Source of the DNA: Nocardioides sp. InS609-2
Lineage (GTDB): Bacteria; Actinomycetota; Actinomycetes; Propionibacteriales; Nocardioidaceae
Assembly (NCBI RefSeq): GCF_023208195.1
Contig: NZ_CP060034.1
Location: 2,542,001 to 2,606,000, forward strand
Reading direction: 5' to 3'
DNA length: 64,000 nucleotides
Positions 43,051 through 52,142 of this stretch are shown piece after piece; within the stretch, counting starts at the first letter, position 1, and every line of letters starts with the position of its first letter. The notes beneath the pieces are model-generated. The model was given only the letters and a program-made list of their open reading frames with translations, ran no database searches and was not told where the DNA came from. A program made the position numbers and the translations under genes.

Positions 43051-43926
43051 TCACGCGCCGCGGGATTCGGCGACTCTGCGGAGCCAGTAGCGAAACCAGT
43101 CGGGTCCGTACGGCACGTAGACCCGGATCGGTACCTCTCGCGCCGTGAGCTGGTGGAGTATCTCTGGGCGCACTCCGAGCAACTGCTCGACCGGCACCGG
43201 GCCGAGCGCGAGCAGCAATGCTTCCCGCAATCGACCGTCGTGCGTCGCCATCGACCATGCCGCCCCGGCGGCCTGGAGGCGGAAGCCAAGGTGCAGGTAG
43301 GCGACGTCGGCGGCCTCGCCGTAGGGATGGGAGCCCGTCGGCTCCAGGTAGGCGCCCTTGACCAGCCGCACGTGAACCCCGGCGGCCGACAAGATGTCGA
43401 CGTCGCGCTCGGAACGCAGCAGGTTGGCCTGCACCGTTGCGCCGACCCGGTTGGCCAGACCACGCCCGGCGACGTCGAGTATGCAACCCAGGACCGCGTC
43501 GGTGCGGGCGGCGTCCTCCGCGCCGACCTGGATACGCCGACCCGGCGGCAGCACTTCGGCGACCGTCGCCAACCGGTCAGCGGCGCCGGTCGGATCGGCG
43601 TCGATCGCCAGGTGGGACAGATCCAGCGACAGCCACACGTCAGCGGGCGGCATGGGAAGCGCGGCGGCCAGGGCCAGGTAGTCCTCAGTGATCCGATCGG
43701 CGGTCGCCTGATCCCGTACTCGCTCGCCGAACAGGTCGACGCTGACCCCGTGACCCTGCGCAAGCAGGTCGAACGTCGCGATCAACGCTTCATCCCGGGA
43801 ACGCCCGGCTACGTAGCGCGACGCCCCCCGCCACGCCTGAGCGTCCCCGCCCGGCACCGCCTTGAAGATCCGCTCGAAACGCTCACTCGTCGCCAGCCGG
43901 AACAACACTGCACGGTCAACACCCAC
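43051..43926 (-). CDS. Proline dehydrogenase family protein
   Basis: A 291-residue TIM-barrel of the PRODH family. SLDLSHLAIDADPTGAADRL, VHVRLVKGAYLEPTGSHPYG (with the substrate/FAD Lys-Gly-Ala-Tyr motif) and the C-terminal VRVYVPYGPDWFRYWLRR-like end are the conserved parts. Oxidises proline to pyrroline-5-carboxylate with FAD. GTG start at 43926 with AGGGTGG upstream. No P5C dehydrogenase gene is adjacent. Confidence 0.85.
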   Translation of the reverse strand: MGVDRAVLFRLATSERFERIFKAVPGGDAQAWRGASRYVAGRSRDEALIATFDLLAQGHGVSVDLFGERVRDQATADRITEDYLALAAALPMPPADVWLSLDLSHLAIDADPTGAADRLATVAEVLPPGRRIQVGAEDAARTDAVLGCILDVAGRGLANRVGATVQANLLRSERDVDILSAAGVHVRLVKGAYLEPTGSHPYGEAADVAYLHLGFRLQAAGAAWSMATHDGRLREALLLALGPVPVEQLLGVRPEILHQLTAREVPIRVYVPYGPDWFRYWLRRVAESRGA

Positions 43927-43967
43927 GACACCACCCTGGCATGCGACCGAGGACTGCCCCGCAGGCG

Positions 43968-44077
43968 GATCGTCTAGCGGGCTGTGATGTCCGGTCGGCC
44001 AGCAGCACGGGCAGGCCAGCCCTGAACCAACTTTTTGAACTGGGCCTGGCTTCAAAACTTTGACTGCATGTCGACAG
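43968..44077 (+). repeat. Dispersed repeat copy A
   Basis: Starts GATCGTCTAGCGGG and runs to TGACTGCATGTCGACAG. It matches 58798-58908 in the same orientation with few differences by eye. Includes the AACTTTTTGAACTGGG block. It lies between the proline dehydrogenase and saccharopine-dehydrogenase-like genes, where 44078-44308 holds nothing else recognised. Confidence 0.8.
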
Positions 44078-44308
44078 ATCTGCCGACGATCCGTCAGTCT
44101 GCAGATCGCTCCCGCCTCGCTTGCGTGAATATGCAGCCGCCAGATCCACGAATTTGCAGATGCGAGATCACCAGAGCGGCACGCAGATCCGCCCGCCGGG
44201 GCGTCCCCTGACCCTGGCGAAGCCCGGGCTACGCAGGCCAATTGAGCCACACGACCAGGGTGGGCACCGATGTGAGAGCGACAGGACGCGCGACGTGAGA
44301 CATGGCCG

Positions 44309-45325
44309 TCAGTGTCGGTGAATCACCAGGTCGTCGACGTTCATCTCCAGCCCGGCGAGCACGTCGCCGGCGTCGAACGCCTGTCCCGGTGCCGCGGCGC
44401 CGGTCCGCTGACTACGTCCGTCGAGGAGCCGGACCGCGCCCTCGACGACGATCGGAGCGGTGACGGCGTAGATGTCACGGCCTACGGCGCTGAGGCGGCG
44501 GGTGTCGGAGCCGCGTCGTACGACGACCTCGACAACGAACTGCTGGGCCGATCGCCCGACCTCGTCGGTCGCGGTGGGGGGCGGGGTGGCGCTGTCGTGG
44601 AGGTCCTCGAGCGGGGCGGTGTTGAGGTAGGAGCGGAGCTCGCCCACGTCGAGGTGCCGGTGGATTGTGATCACCTCGGAGAACGGCAGCTCCACAACCT
44701 CCAGCTCGCCGAGCGGCTCGGGGTAGGACCAGGTGCCGGTGGGCGCGGGGCTCGGAAGCGCAGCGAGCGCCCCGTCTCGGATCACCATTCGGGTGGCCGT
44801 GTTGCGGGCGCCGGTCTCCCGGGTGCCGGCTGTCGGCCACCAGCGGTCCAGACCGATGGCGACCTGGATCTCGTCTGCCTGCGTGTGGCCGGCGAGCGCG
44901 GTGGTGGCCAGCAGGTCGGCGAGCCCGCCGTAGAACGCCATCGCCGGGACGACGGTGACGCCGGCCTCGCGAGCGGGGACGTCGAGGTCGCGGTAGAGCT
45001 GCTGCACGACGGGCTGCTCGGCGGTGACGTCGAGGTAGTGAGCGCCCGCCTGGACCGCCGCGTGCGCGAGCGGAAGTGCGGTGTCGAGGAACGGACCCGC
45101 GCAATTGATCACCGCGCCCACGTCGGCGACGGCCTCGCGCAGCAGGTCGGCGTCTTCGAGTCCGACGACCCGGTGGTCGAGCCGCCGATCGGAGGCGGCA
45201 GCGAGGCGGGCGGCACTGCGTCCGGCCAGCACAGGTGTCAGCCCGCGCCGCAGCAGCTCCTCGACGACGAAGCGCCCCGTGTGGCCGGTGGCGCCGTAGA
45301 CCAGGACCCGCTCAGTTGTGTTCAT
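44309..45325 (-). CDS. Saccharopine dehydrogenase-like oxidoreductase
   Basis: A 338-residue protein with the NAD(P)-binding start VLVYGATGHTGRFVVEELLR and GAVINCAGPFLDTALPLAHA, then HYLDVTAEQPVVQQL, as in trans-acting enoyl reductase/saccharopine-dehydrogenase-like proteins. The C-terminal half is less conserved; substrate unknown. Divergent from a GlxA-type regulator (71 bp between starts), which may control it. Confidence 0.82.
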   Translation of the reverse strand: MNTTERVLVYGATGHTGRFVVEELLRRGLTPVLAGRSAARLAAASDRRLDHRVVGLEDADLLREAVADVGAVINCAGPFLDTALPLAHAAVQAGAHYLDVTAEQPVVQQLYRDLDVPAREAGVTVVPAMAFYGGLADLLATTALAGHTQADEIQVAIGLDRWWPTAGTRETGARNTATRMVIRDGALAALPSPAPTGTWSYPEPLGELEVVELPFSEVITIHRHLDVGELRSYLNTAPLEDLHDSATPPPTATDEVGRSAQQFVVEVVVRRGSDTRRLSAVGRDIYAVTAPIVVEGAVRLLDGRSQRTGAAAPGQAFDAGDVLAGLEMNVDDLVIHRH

Positions 45326-45396
45326 GCGGACAATCCTCGGACGCCCCGCTGGCCCGCACGAGCGTCTGAAACGACGCGCTGCGTACACTTTCGGAC

Positions 45397-46341
45397 ATGC
45401 CCCGGGTAGCCCTCGTCATGCATGCCTCCGCGATGCTCTACGAGTCCGCGATCGCCTCGGAGATCTTCGGTGTCGACCGCTCGGACCTCTCGCCCAGTGG
45501 CCGCTGGTACGACCTCGTGGTGTGCACCGCCGACGGCACTCCCCACCCCTGGCTGCCCAACCTGCCGACCGCGTCGTACGCCGAGATCGCCCGCGTCGAT
45601 TCCGTCATCGTCTCGTCCACCGACGACCTGGAACCGCACTCCGACCCGCAGCTAGTCGAGGCACTGCGCGCGACGCACGCGCTGGGCGTCCGGGTCGCGG
45701 CGCTCTGCACGGGCGCCTTCGTACTGGCAGAGGCCGGGCTCCTCGACGGTCGGGTCGCGACCACGCACTGGATGCATGCGGAGGAGCTCGCCCGGCGCTA
45801 CCCGCAGGTCGACGTGCGTCCCGACGTCCTCTACGTCGACGAGGGTGACGTGCTCACCTCGGCCGGCAAGACGGCCGCGCTCGACCTTTGCATCCACCTG
45901 GTACGCCGCGATCTCGGCGCGTCGGCCGCCAACGGGATCGCCCGCCGACTGGTGGTGCCCGCCCACCGCAGCGGCGGGCAGGCGCAGTTCATCACCCCTC
46001 CCGATGCGCCGCGCACCTCCGAGGGGCTCGCGCCGACCCTGCAGTGGGCCCGTGCCCGGCTCGACCAACCCCTCACCGTCCGTGAACTCGCCGGGCGGGC
46101 CGGGCTCAGCACCCGCCAGCTCGCCCGCCGCATGCACGTCGAGCTCGAGACCGGCCCGCTCGACTGGCTGCACCAACAGCGCATCGCCCGGGCCCAGGAG
46201 CTCCTCGAGCGCACCGACGCCGCCGTCGAGCAGATCGCGACCAGCTGCGGCATGGGCACGGCCGCCACCCTCCGCCGCCACTTCCGCCGGGCCCTGGGCG
46301 TGACCCCGACGGCGTACCGCGCGACCTTCCGCCTCGGCTGA
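45397..46341 (+). CDS. GlxA-family AraC-type regulator
   Basis: A 314-residue protein: N-terminal DJ-1/PfpI domain with Cys in VAALCTGAFVLAEAGLL and TTHWMHAEELARRYP; C-terminal AraC domain with two HTHs (TVRELAGRAGLSTRQLARRM and VEQIATSCGMGTAATLRRHF). Senses an unknown small molecule. Divergent partner of the saccharopine-dehydrogenase-like gene. Confidence 0.9.
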   Translation: MPRVALVMHASAMLYESAIASEIFGVDRSDLSPSGRWYDLVVCTADGTPHPWLPNLPTASYAEIARVDSVIVSSTDDLEPHSDPQLVEALRATHALGVRVAALCTGAFVLAEAGLLDGRVATTHWMHAEELARRYPQVDVRPDVLYVDEGDVLTSAGKTAALDLCIHLVRRDLGASAANGIARRLVVPAHRSGGQAQFITPPDAPRTSEGLAPTLQWARARLDQPLTVRELAGRAGLSTRQLARRMHVELETGPLDWLHQQRIARAQELLERTDAAVEQIATSCGMGTAATLRRHFRRALGVTPTAYRATFRLG

Positions 46342-46515
46342 CAGGACAGAGAGGTGAGTGCGTTCGTCGCCCGCGACGGCAGTGTCGCGTGATGAGAACA
46401 ACGGCGACTAACGTCTAAGCTCTCTTCCGGCCGACCACCCAGCGCCGCTTGATCTGGTCAGCCCCACCGACCTAACGCCGACCGCCCTCGCTGCCGACCT
46501 CCATCACCGGCAGAC

Positions 46516-46600
46516 ATGTCGAGATACGGGAGAGACCGACGGAGCTTCCGCGGGCTACTGGACGAATCGGCCCGCTCGTGGCCCGCTCGGTCAAAGCAGG
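46516..46600 (+). repeat. Dispersed repeat copy E (diverged)
   Basis: TGTCGAGATACGGGAGAGA leads into CGGGCTACTGGACGA and CTCGGTCAAAGCAGG, matching copies B, C and D in order and spacing but with many substitutions. Directly followed by the LuxR remnant. Confidence 0.55.
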
Positions 46601-46689
46601 GAGTTTCGACGTTGGCGGAAGGTGCCGCGGCTGCCCCGCATGGCGCCCCTTGGACGATCGTCAGCAACGCCACCCGTGACCTGTGGCGT

Positions 46690-46887
46690 CTTCGCAGAGC
46701 GCTGGTCATCGGAACTCGGGCCGATCCTGCGCTCCCGCTCGCTACCGAGGGCTTGCGGGGAGATCGTCGAGAGATCCGCGCGACCGACTTTCGCTTCACG
46801 GGTGATGAGGTGGCTTGCTACCTCAATGACCTCAATGACCTCAATGGCTTTGAGCTTACGGCCGATGACATGAGTCGTCAGCCGTGA
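46690..46887 (+). pseudogene. Fragment of a MalT-type LuxR regulator
   Basis: About 65 codons: GTRADPALPLATEGL, then REIRATDFRFTGDEVACYLN and GFELTADDMSRQP. These match the region after the Walker B strand of MalT-like LuxR ATPases (SRxDPxLPLxRLRARG ... LRFxxDEAxxFLN). The rest of the ~900-residue gene is absent. A 9-bp tandem repeat (CTCAATGAC, CTCAATGAC, CTCAATGGC at 46822-46848) has lengthened the helix after YLN. Confidence 0.7.
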
Positions 46888-47483
46888 CGCCATTCCGTCA
46901 CGTCGTCAGACTCCGGTGGCGCCGTGCCGAGGTCGTCGCCGTCGGTCGTGATGCCAAGGCCGAGCACGGTGCGGTTGGCATAGGCGAAGTAGGCCGCCAC
47001 TTGGTTGATCTCGAGGATCTCGCCGTCATCGAAACCAGCGGTGCGAAGGGACTCGACGTCGACCTCGCTGATCGATCGAGGCGACTCGGTCAAACGCCGG
47101 GTGTAGTCGAGGGCGGCCAGCTCGCGTCCCTCGAAGGCCTCGTCCAGCCGGCCAGCGGTGATGGCCGCCACGATGGTGGCGTGACGGTCGTCGTCGCCGA
47201 GCAACTTGCGCAAGCCGGCGGAGTGATGGTCGACACAGTAGGCGCACCCGTTCAGGTGGCTCACCTGAACGCCGATGGTCTCCAGGAACGGCACGGGCAA
47301 CTGGTTCTGCGAGTGGTGCAGCACCGCCTTGTACAGCCCGAGGTGCCCGGTCAAGGTGTGCGGGCGCAGGCTGTGCGCCAGCAGGATGTTGTCGATCGCG
47401 CCGTGCGGGCCGGCGATGCGGTCGTAGGTCTCGCGCAGGCGAGATGCTGCATCCTCGCGGCCGATGGTCGCGATCCAGGTCAT
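46878..47483 (-). CDS. AhpD/CMD-like peroxidase-related protein
   Basis: A 201-residue carboxymuconolactone-decarboxylase-fold protein. The redox site is HLNGCAYCVDHHSAGLRKLL, with the E...CxxCxxxH pattern of AhpD alkylhydroperoxidases (ETIGVQVSHLNGCAYC). Probably a thiol-dependent peroxidase for organic hydroperoxides. No peroxiredoxin partner nearby. Confidence 0.88.
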   Translation of the reverse strand: MTWIATIGREDAASRLRETYDRIAGPHGAIDNILLAHSLRPHTLTGHLGLYKAVLHHSQNQLPVPFLETIGVQVSHLNGCAYCVDHHSAGLRKLLGDDDRHATIVAAITAGRLDEAFEGRELAALDYTRRLTESPRSISEVDVESLRTAGFDDGEILEINQVAAYFAYANRTVLGLGITTDGDDLGTAPPESDDVTEWRHG

Positions 47484-47899
47484 GGCCGGACCGTAGCAGG
47501 GGGACTGCCGCCTCAGTAGCGCTCAGCGCCTGGCGCACCGCATCGCCTGCCGGGTTCAGGTCGTCTTTGAATGCCGTCACGACGTGACTGGCCACCGTCG
47601 GGTCATCGAACGGCGCGAGACCCAACCATGCCTTCGTTAGCGACGGCTCGATCCTGCTGTCAGGAAAGTCGGCACCAAGGACTCAGTTCCCCAATGCGGT
47701 CACCCGTCCCATGCCGATGATCTTGAAATGCTATCCACGGTTGCTTGTGGCCACTCTTGCACTCCACAACTGCGGCTATCGGGCTCTTCGTACCTGCGGT
47801 GGGGGCGTGAGCAACACGGCATGATGCGATCGGCGTGAACGAGGACAAGGCCTTCCAAGATCGGTTGCGACCAAGCTGACCGACCGGAAGACCTCGACG
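47484..47899. other. Intergenic stretch with a weak coding remnant
   Basis: The minus strand at about 47510-47640 reads AWLGLAPFDDPTVASHVVTA and DAVRQALSATEAAV in one open frame, coding in style but unrecognised and without a usable start. The rest (47650-47899) shows nothing. Confidence 0.35.
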
Positions 47900-48139
47900 A
47901 TGTCAGAGCCTACGGCGTGCGACCGCGCGCGCTCGTCTCCAGATCCGACCTACTGCGAGCGCTGCGACGTGCTCGTCGGCCTGGACGGCTTCCACGTCGT
48001 CGAGGTCGCCGAGCACCGCGGTCGCGTCCGCGTGGTCGAGTCGCCAGCCGTGGTCGAAGGCTGTCGGACCTACGGTGTCGTCGCGTACAGCCACGGCCGG
48101 CGCGAGGTCCGTCTGATCGACGTGCCGTGCGGGCGCTAG
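47900..48139 (+). pseudogene. N-terminal fragment of an ISL3-family transposase
   Basis: Seventy-nine residues: CERCDVLVGLDGFHVVEVAE, VVESPAVVEGCRTYGVVAYS, HGRREVRLIDVPCGR. This is the Zn-finger start of ISL3 (IS1096/IS1165-type) transposases, where CxxCG...HGRR...DxPC is conserved; one Cys of the second pair is Tyr here. The catalytic DDE domain is missing and no inverted repeats were found. Confidence 0.75.
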
Positions 48140-48248
48140 CTGGCAGTCAGGCGCACACGACTACGCGCCGCGGCCGACGGCGCCGTCTGACAGAACCTGA
48201 CCGACGAGGTTGTTGCCACCTCGACACCGGCATCGCATTTCGACAAGC

Positions 48249-49085
48249 TCAGTCTGGGTAGCGCTCCCGCCAGAGAACGTGCACGACCGGGAGGGTCAGT
48301 CCGAGGAACTGCCAGAGCTCCCAGTGCAGGTTGGCCTCGACATGGGCGAGAGCGTCGGCGCCGTACGTCGTCGTCAGCTGCGCGCGCTGGCGGCGTAGCC
48401 GAGCGAGCTGGAGAAGCTTGCGGGAGACGGGACGGGTCCGCTCCTCGGCGTACTCTCGCCAGCGGGTGCCGATCTCGATCGTCTCCTCGAGGAGGAGCCC
48501 GGCCGCGGCGTACGCCGCCATCAGTCGCGCGGGATCCAGGTTGGCCGTCACAACTCCCCGGTGGTGAGTGAGCAGCTCACGGTCCGCGTCGGTCAGACCG
48601 TTGTCGACAACAGTGAAGACGACCATGGCCCCGCCTGGCCGGAGCACTCGTGCGGCTCCACGGAGGACGGACGGCAGATCGGCGACCTGTTCCAGGACAT
48701 CGCGGCACCAGACCAGGTCGACCGATCCCGAGGCTACTGGAGCTTCCTCCAGCATCGCCTGGTGAAGAGTGACCCGGCTGGTCAACCCGGCGGCCGTGAC
48801 CGCGACAGTGGCCCCTTCGACGTGTGCGGGCGCTGGGTCGACACCGATGCCGTTGATCTCGTGTCGACGACAGAGTTCGATCAGATGGGAGGCGTCGCGG
48901 CAGCCGGCGTCCAGGACGACGTCACCGGGCCGGATCAGGTCGGCCGCGATGTCGAAGAGCTCGTCGGGTCCGGTCGGGTCCAGGCTCACGTCAAGGTGGT
49001 CGTAGATCCGCCACGTGTCCGGTCCGTAGGTAGCGACTAGCGCCTCGAGTTGGCCCGGCTCCATGACGTCTAGACTAGCCGCCAC
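48249..49085 (-). CDS. SAM-dependent methyltransferase
   Basis: A 278-residue class I methyltransferase: VVLDAGCRDASHLIELCRRH (motif I, with Arg in place of the second Gly), GVDPAPAHVEGATV, VDLVWCRDVLEQVADLPSVL and RVLRPGGAMVVFTVVDNG. A long C-terminal helical part follows. Start may be ATG 49085 or ATG 49064 (MEPGQLEALV). Substrate unknown. Confidence 0.82.
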   Translation of the reverse strand: MAASLDVMEPGQLEALVATYGPDTWRIYDHLDVSLDPTGPDELFDIAADLIRPGDVVLDAGCRDASHLIELCRRHEINGIGVDPAPAHVEGATVAVTAAGLTSRVTLHQAMLEEAPVASGSVDLVWCRDVLEQVADLPSVLRGAARVLRPGGAMVVFTVVDNGLTDADRELLTHHRGVVTANLDPARLMAAYAAAGLLLEETIEIGTRWREYAEERTRPVSRKLLQLARLRRQRAQLTTTYGADALAHVEANLHWELWQFLGLTLPVVHVLWRERYPD

Positions 49086-49103
49086 CGAACCAGTGCCAAC
49101 GCC

Positions 49104-49455
49104 TCAGCGGAGTGCAACCCACTCCCCGTGCAGCATGCCGTAGAGGTCGGAGTCACGCCATCCGTCGCGAAGGCGGATCGCGTCTCGGAGACGGCCCTCG
49201 TAGCTCATCCCGATTCTTTACAGGACTCGGGCGGACGGGCTGTTGCGTGGGTCGCAGGTGGCGGCCAGCCGGTGACGCATCAGCGGCGGGCTGAACGCCA
49301 GGTGCAGCCGCTCGGTGGCGATGGCGGGTCGCGATCCCGCGGCCCCAGTGGTCGACATGGACCGCGTAGGCGATCTCGCCCTGAGCCCACTGGCGATTGC
49401 GGACCGTCAGCTCGCCCATTCCGACAACCAACCCCGACTGCTGCGCCGCGCGCAT
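49104..49455 (-). pseudogene. Broken GNAT acetyltransferase
   Basis: QSGLVVGMGELTVRNRQWAQ and EIAYAVHVDHWGRGIAT give the acetyl-CoA loop; a 1-bp frameshift near 49340 moves the frame to ERLHLAFSPPLMRHRLAATC. An in-frame TAA near 49210 then interrupts VL-RIGMSYEGRLRDAIRLR, and GWRDSDLYGMLHGEWVALR ends it. Frameshift plus nonsense codon mean no product. Confidence 0.75.
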
Positions 49456-49523
49456 CGCGTCGAGTGCATACTTCCAACCCCGCTTGACGTCTTGAGGCGG
49501 CCTTCATCGAACAGTCGGGGGTC

Positions 49524-49706
49524 TCAGTTACCTCGACGGACCCATCCCAGCATCGACAGGGAGGCGATTCCGATCGCTAGCCCAATGGCGGCATGCGCGA
49601 GATCGAACCGCATCAAGGAGGCTTCCAGAAGGACCATCTTTCCAAGGCCTCGTTGCTCGCCAAGTTCTGCAAGGCCTTCGTACTGGCCCACGGCGCTGCC
49701 GACTAA
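49524..49706 (-). pseudogene. 3' half of a small membrane protein cut by the IS
   Basis: Sixty codons: VGSAVGQYEGLAELGEQRGL, then FDLAHAAIGLAIGIASLSML and the end GWVRRGN. Two probable membrane helices in the whole protein. The 5' half is at 51381-51443; removing the IS and one TAA gives an 80-residue ORF in frame. Confidence 0.65.
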
Positions 49707-49726
49707 GCCTCGATCCACCGATGAGC
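49707..49726 (+). repeat. Left inverted repeat of the IS1380-like element
   Basis: GCCTCGATCCACCGATGAGC; one mismatch to the right end. Confidence 0.85.
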
Positions 49727-49829
49727 TTGAGGTTGTGAGCGCGTCGTGAAGTGAGAATGCCCTTACGTGCTGGGAAAATCGGACTTCTTCAGGGTCCCAA
49801 TTCTCACCAAGACGAAGGGCATCTCGTAG

Positions 49830-51239
49830 ATGCAACTTTGCCACACGCCCCGTGCCACGTCGGCAGTGTTCGATGATCCCAATCTCGTGTCGTCGGCCGG
49901 GCTGGTCCCGGTCCTCGCGCTGGCCCGATCCGCGGGACTCCAGGAACTGGCCCAAGCCCACCTCACTGTGCCGACCGACAAGGGCGCGAACGCGGGGTTG
50001 AAGGTGTCCTCGCTGGTCGCCGGGATGGTCGCCGGCGCGGACAGCATCGATGACATGGCGCTGCTCCGTCACGGCGGGATGGGCCGGGTGTTCACGAACG
50101 CCTACGCGCCCTCGACGCTGGGTTCGTTCCTGCGCACGTTCAGCTTCGGCCACGTCCGCCAGCTCGACGCTGTCGCCTCGAGGTTCTTGGCCGGGCTGGC
50201 CGAGCAGGCACCGCTGATCGTGACCTCACCTGACACCAGCGAGCGGGTGATGATCGACATCGACGACACCATCGTCGAGGTCCACGGGCACGCCAAGCAG
50301 GGCTCTGGCTACGGCTACTCCGGCGTGCGTGGGCTCAACGCGCTGCTCGCTGTCGTGTCCACGAGCCAGTCCGCGCCGGTGATCGTGGCCCACCGGCTCC
50401 GGAAGGGATCATGTGGTTCACCGCGGGGCGCGAAACGCCTGGTCGCCGACGCGTTGAAGACCACCAGCAAACTGCCCGCCAAGTCCGATCTGCGCCCGAT
50501 GCTGCGAGCCGACTCCGCGTTCTACGGCGCCGAGGTGGTCAACGCGGCGTTGCGCGGTGGCGCCGACATCTCGGTCACCGTGCGAATGGATCCCAAGGTC
50601 AAGGCGGCGATCGCCACCATCGGTGACGATGCCTGGACCACCATCGAGTACACCGACGCCGTCTTCGATGAACCCACCAACACGTGGGTCTCCCGCGCCG
50701 AGGTCGCCGAGATTCCGTTCACCGCGTTCACTTCCAAGAAGAAAGCCGACCAAGTCACCGGACGGCTCGTGGTCCGCCGGATCCCCGACCTCAACACGTC
50801 CGCCAAGAATGGTCAGGAGACGTTGTTCGACACCTGGCGCTTCCACGCCTTCTTCACCACCACAGACCCGGCCGTGGCCGGCACGGTGGCCGCGGACAAG
50901 ACCCACCGCGGCCACGCGATCATCGAACAGGTCCACTCCGACCTCAAGGGCTCCGCCCTCGCGCATCTGCCATCGGGAAAGTTCGCAGCGAACGCCGCCT
51001 GGCTCGTGCTGGCCGTCATAGCGTTCAACCTGACCAGAGCAGCCGCGACCATCACCGGCCCGGGACTCGCCAAAGCCACCACCGCGACCATCCGCCGCAA
51101 GCTGATCGCCGTGCCCGCCCGGGTCGCCTCCTCGGCACGAAGAGTGACTCTGCACCTCCCGACCGGATGGCCCTGGGAGACCGCCTGGAGCGACCTGTTC
51201 ACCCGGGCCTGCGGACCACCACCGGCACCGACGACCTGA
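49830..51239 (+). CDS. IS1380-family transposase
   Basis: A 469-residue DDE transposase. The first acidic residue is in VMIDIDDTIVEVHG, the second in LRADSAFYGAEV, and the Glu in HAIIEQVHSDLKGSALAHLP; the GYGYSGVRGLNALLAVVST segment is typical of IS1380 proteins. Length is normal and no frame break is seen, so the enzyme is probably functional. Pro and Gly replace common residues in KGSCGSPRGAKRL. Confidence 0.9.
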   Translation: MQLCHTPRATSAVFDDPNLVSSAGLVPVLALARSAGLQELAQAHLTVPTDKGANAGLKVSSLVAGMVAGADSIDDMALLRHGGMGRVFTNAYAPSTLGSFLRTFSFGHVRQLDAVASRFLAGLAEQAPLIVTSPDTSERVMIDIDDTIVEVHGHAKQGSGYGYSGVRGLNALLAVVSTSQSAPVIVAHRLRKGSCGSPRGAKRLVADALKTTSKLPAKSDLRPMLRADSAFYGAEVVNAALRGGADISVTVRMDPKVKAAIATIGDDAWTTIEYTDAVFDEPTNTWVSRAEVAEIPFTAFTSKKKADQVTGRLVVRRIPDLNTSAKNGQETLFDTWRFHAFFTTTDPAVAGTVAADKTHRGHAIIEQVHSDLKGSALAHLPSGKFAANAAWLVLAVIAFNLTRAAATITGPGLAKATTATIRRKLIAVPARVASSARRVTLHLPTGWPWETAWSDLFTRACGPPPAPTT

Positions 51240-51360
51240 CCACCCCCAGCCGACACCGGCACAACGACCAACCCGGAACAACCTGGCAGCGAGGCCAGAC
51301 GGTCGGCCACGCCCACACACTCGAAGACCCCGCCTCAGCGACCGCGGACGCTCAGCCCCT

Positions 51361-51380
51361 GCCCATCGGTGGATCGAGGC
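51361..51380 (-). repeat. Right inverted repeat of the IS1380-like element
   Basis: On the minus strand GCCTCGATCCACCGATGGGC. Confidence 0.85.
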
Positions 51381-51443
51381 TAAGGCGGACAGAACTAGGA
51401 AGACGCATGCTGCGTACCATCGGCGCAACGCAGACTCCTTCAT
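51381..51443 (-). pseudogene. 5' half of the small membrane protein cut by the IS
   Basis: Twenty-one codons from ATG 51443: MKESALRRWYAACVFLVLSA then Leu, a basic start and half of the first membrane helix. Continues in frame at 49703. Confidence 0.6.
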
Positions 51444-51565
51444 GTGATCCGGTTCGATACACCGGTGACCGTGCTCGGACGGGACGCGCACACTCGCACG
51501 CCGTGGGTCTGGGTGCGCTCATCGGCAGGTCCAGGAGTTCGCGCGGATCGCGGCATGCGCGTGCG

Positions 51566-51841
51566 TTACAGATCGCGAATCTCGGCCAGCAAGGCCGCTG
51601 GTACTCCACGCCACTCGTCGCGCCCCCAAGGCGGATTCTCTCGCGACTGCTCCTCGGTCGTTGGGGTCAGGGAGTAGCACGCGTCATTGCCGTCGCCACG
51701 TGGGTTCGCCACGAAAAGGCGTCCCTCCATCTCGAACAGGAGAAGGTCGCCCTCCGAGGCGCGCACCGCTGCGATGAACGTGGAGCCGTGCTCCGTCACG
51801 AAGGACCACGGGTCACTGTCGACTACAGACACTTCCGGCAC
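51566..51841 (-). CDS. Small hypothetical protein
   Basis: A 91-residue protein from GTG 51841 (or ATG 51862): SVVDSDPWSFVTEHGSTFIA, GDLLLFEMEGRLFVANPRGD, then RDEWRGVPAALLAEIRDL. Acidic, two predicted beta hairpins, C-terminal helix; unlike any family I can name. Coding style is good. The C-terminal residues overlap nothing. The 276 bp could be a small immunity-type or regulatory protein, but that is speculation. Confidence 0.5.
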   Translation of the reverse strand: MPEVSVVDSDPWSFVTEHGSTFIAAVRASEGDLLLFEMEGRLFVANPRGDGNDACYSLTPTTEEQSRENPPWGRDEWRGVPAALLAEIRDL

Positions 51842-51979
51842 GCAGCGACAGTATCGCCCGCTCATCGGCAGATCCGCGCGCTCCGGATGCTTGCGTGGCG
51901 GTAGCGGACAAAGTCGTCGTGTACCTGACGTCTTATCTTTCGCTACTGACACTTTCGCTTGACGCAGTCAGGCAGACAG

Positions 51980-52142
51980 TGTCGAGATGCAGGAGAGATT
52001 GACGAACTTCCCGTGGGCTACTTTGCCGAACCGCCTCCTCATAGCCGACTCGGTCAAAGTAGGCGGCTCGGCGTCGAGGGAGAGCGATGCCGCCTCCTGC
52101 CCCGTATGAGGTCCCCGTCCCGGGATCGTCTCCGGACGGCTC
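51980..52142 (+). repeat. Dispersed repeat copy C
   Basis: TGTCGAGATGCAGGAGAGAT through TCTCCGGACGGCTC. Nearly identical to 58914-59075. It contains a 12-bp stem, CTACTTTGCCGA (52018-52029) with TCGGTCAAAGTAG (52050-52062), one bulged T and a 20-nt loop. The left palindrome arm is missing. The following 52143-52410 has nothing recognised. Confidence 0.82.

Larger units (their letters stand above)
49707..51380 (+). mobile_element. IS1380-like insertion sequence (1,674 bp)
   Basis: Bounded by 20-bp inverted repeats matching at 19 positions (49707-49726 and 51361-51380) and by TAA on both sides (49704-49706 and 51381-51383). Contains one transposase gene. The complete ends and intact transposase suggest a fairly recent insertion into a small membrane-protein ORF. 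Confidence 0.85.

Noticed and set aside
43927..44250. N-terminal extension of the proline dehydrogenase frame
   Set aside because: The extra 108 codons translate repeat copy A and have no PRODH similarity; GTG 43926 fits the family and has a ribosome site.
45326..45396. Possible riboswitch between the divergent dehydrogenase and GlxA-type genes
   Set aside because: Only 71 bp, no recognisable aptamer consensus.
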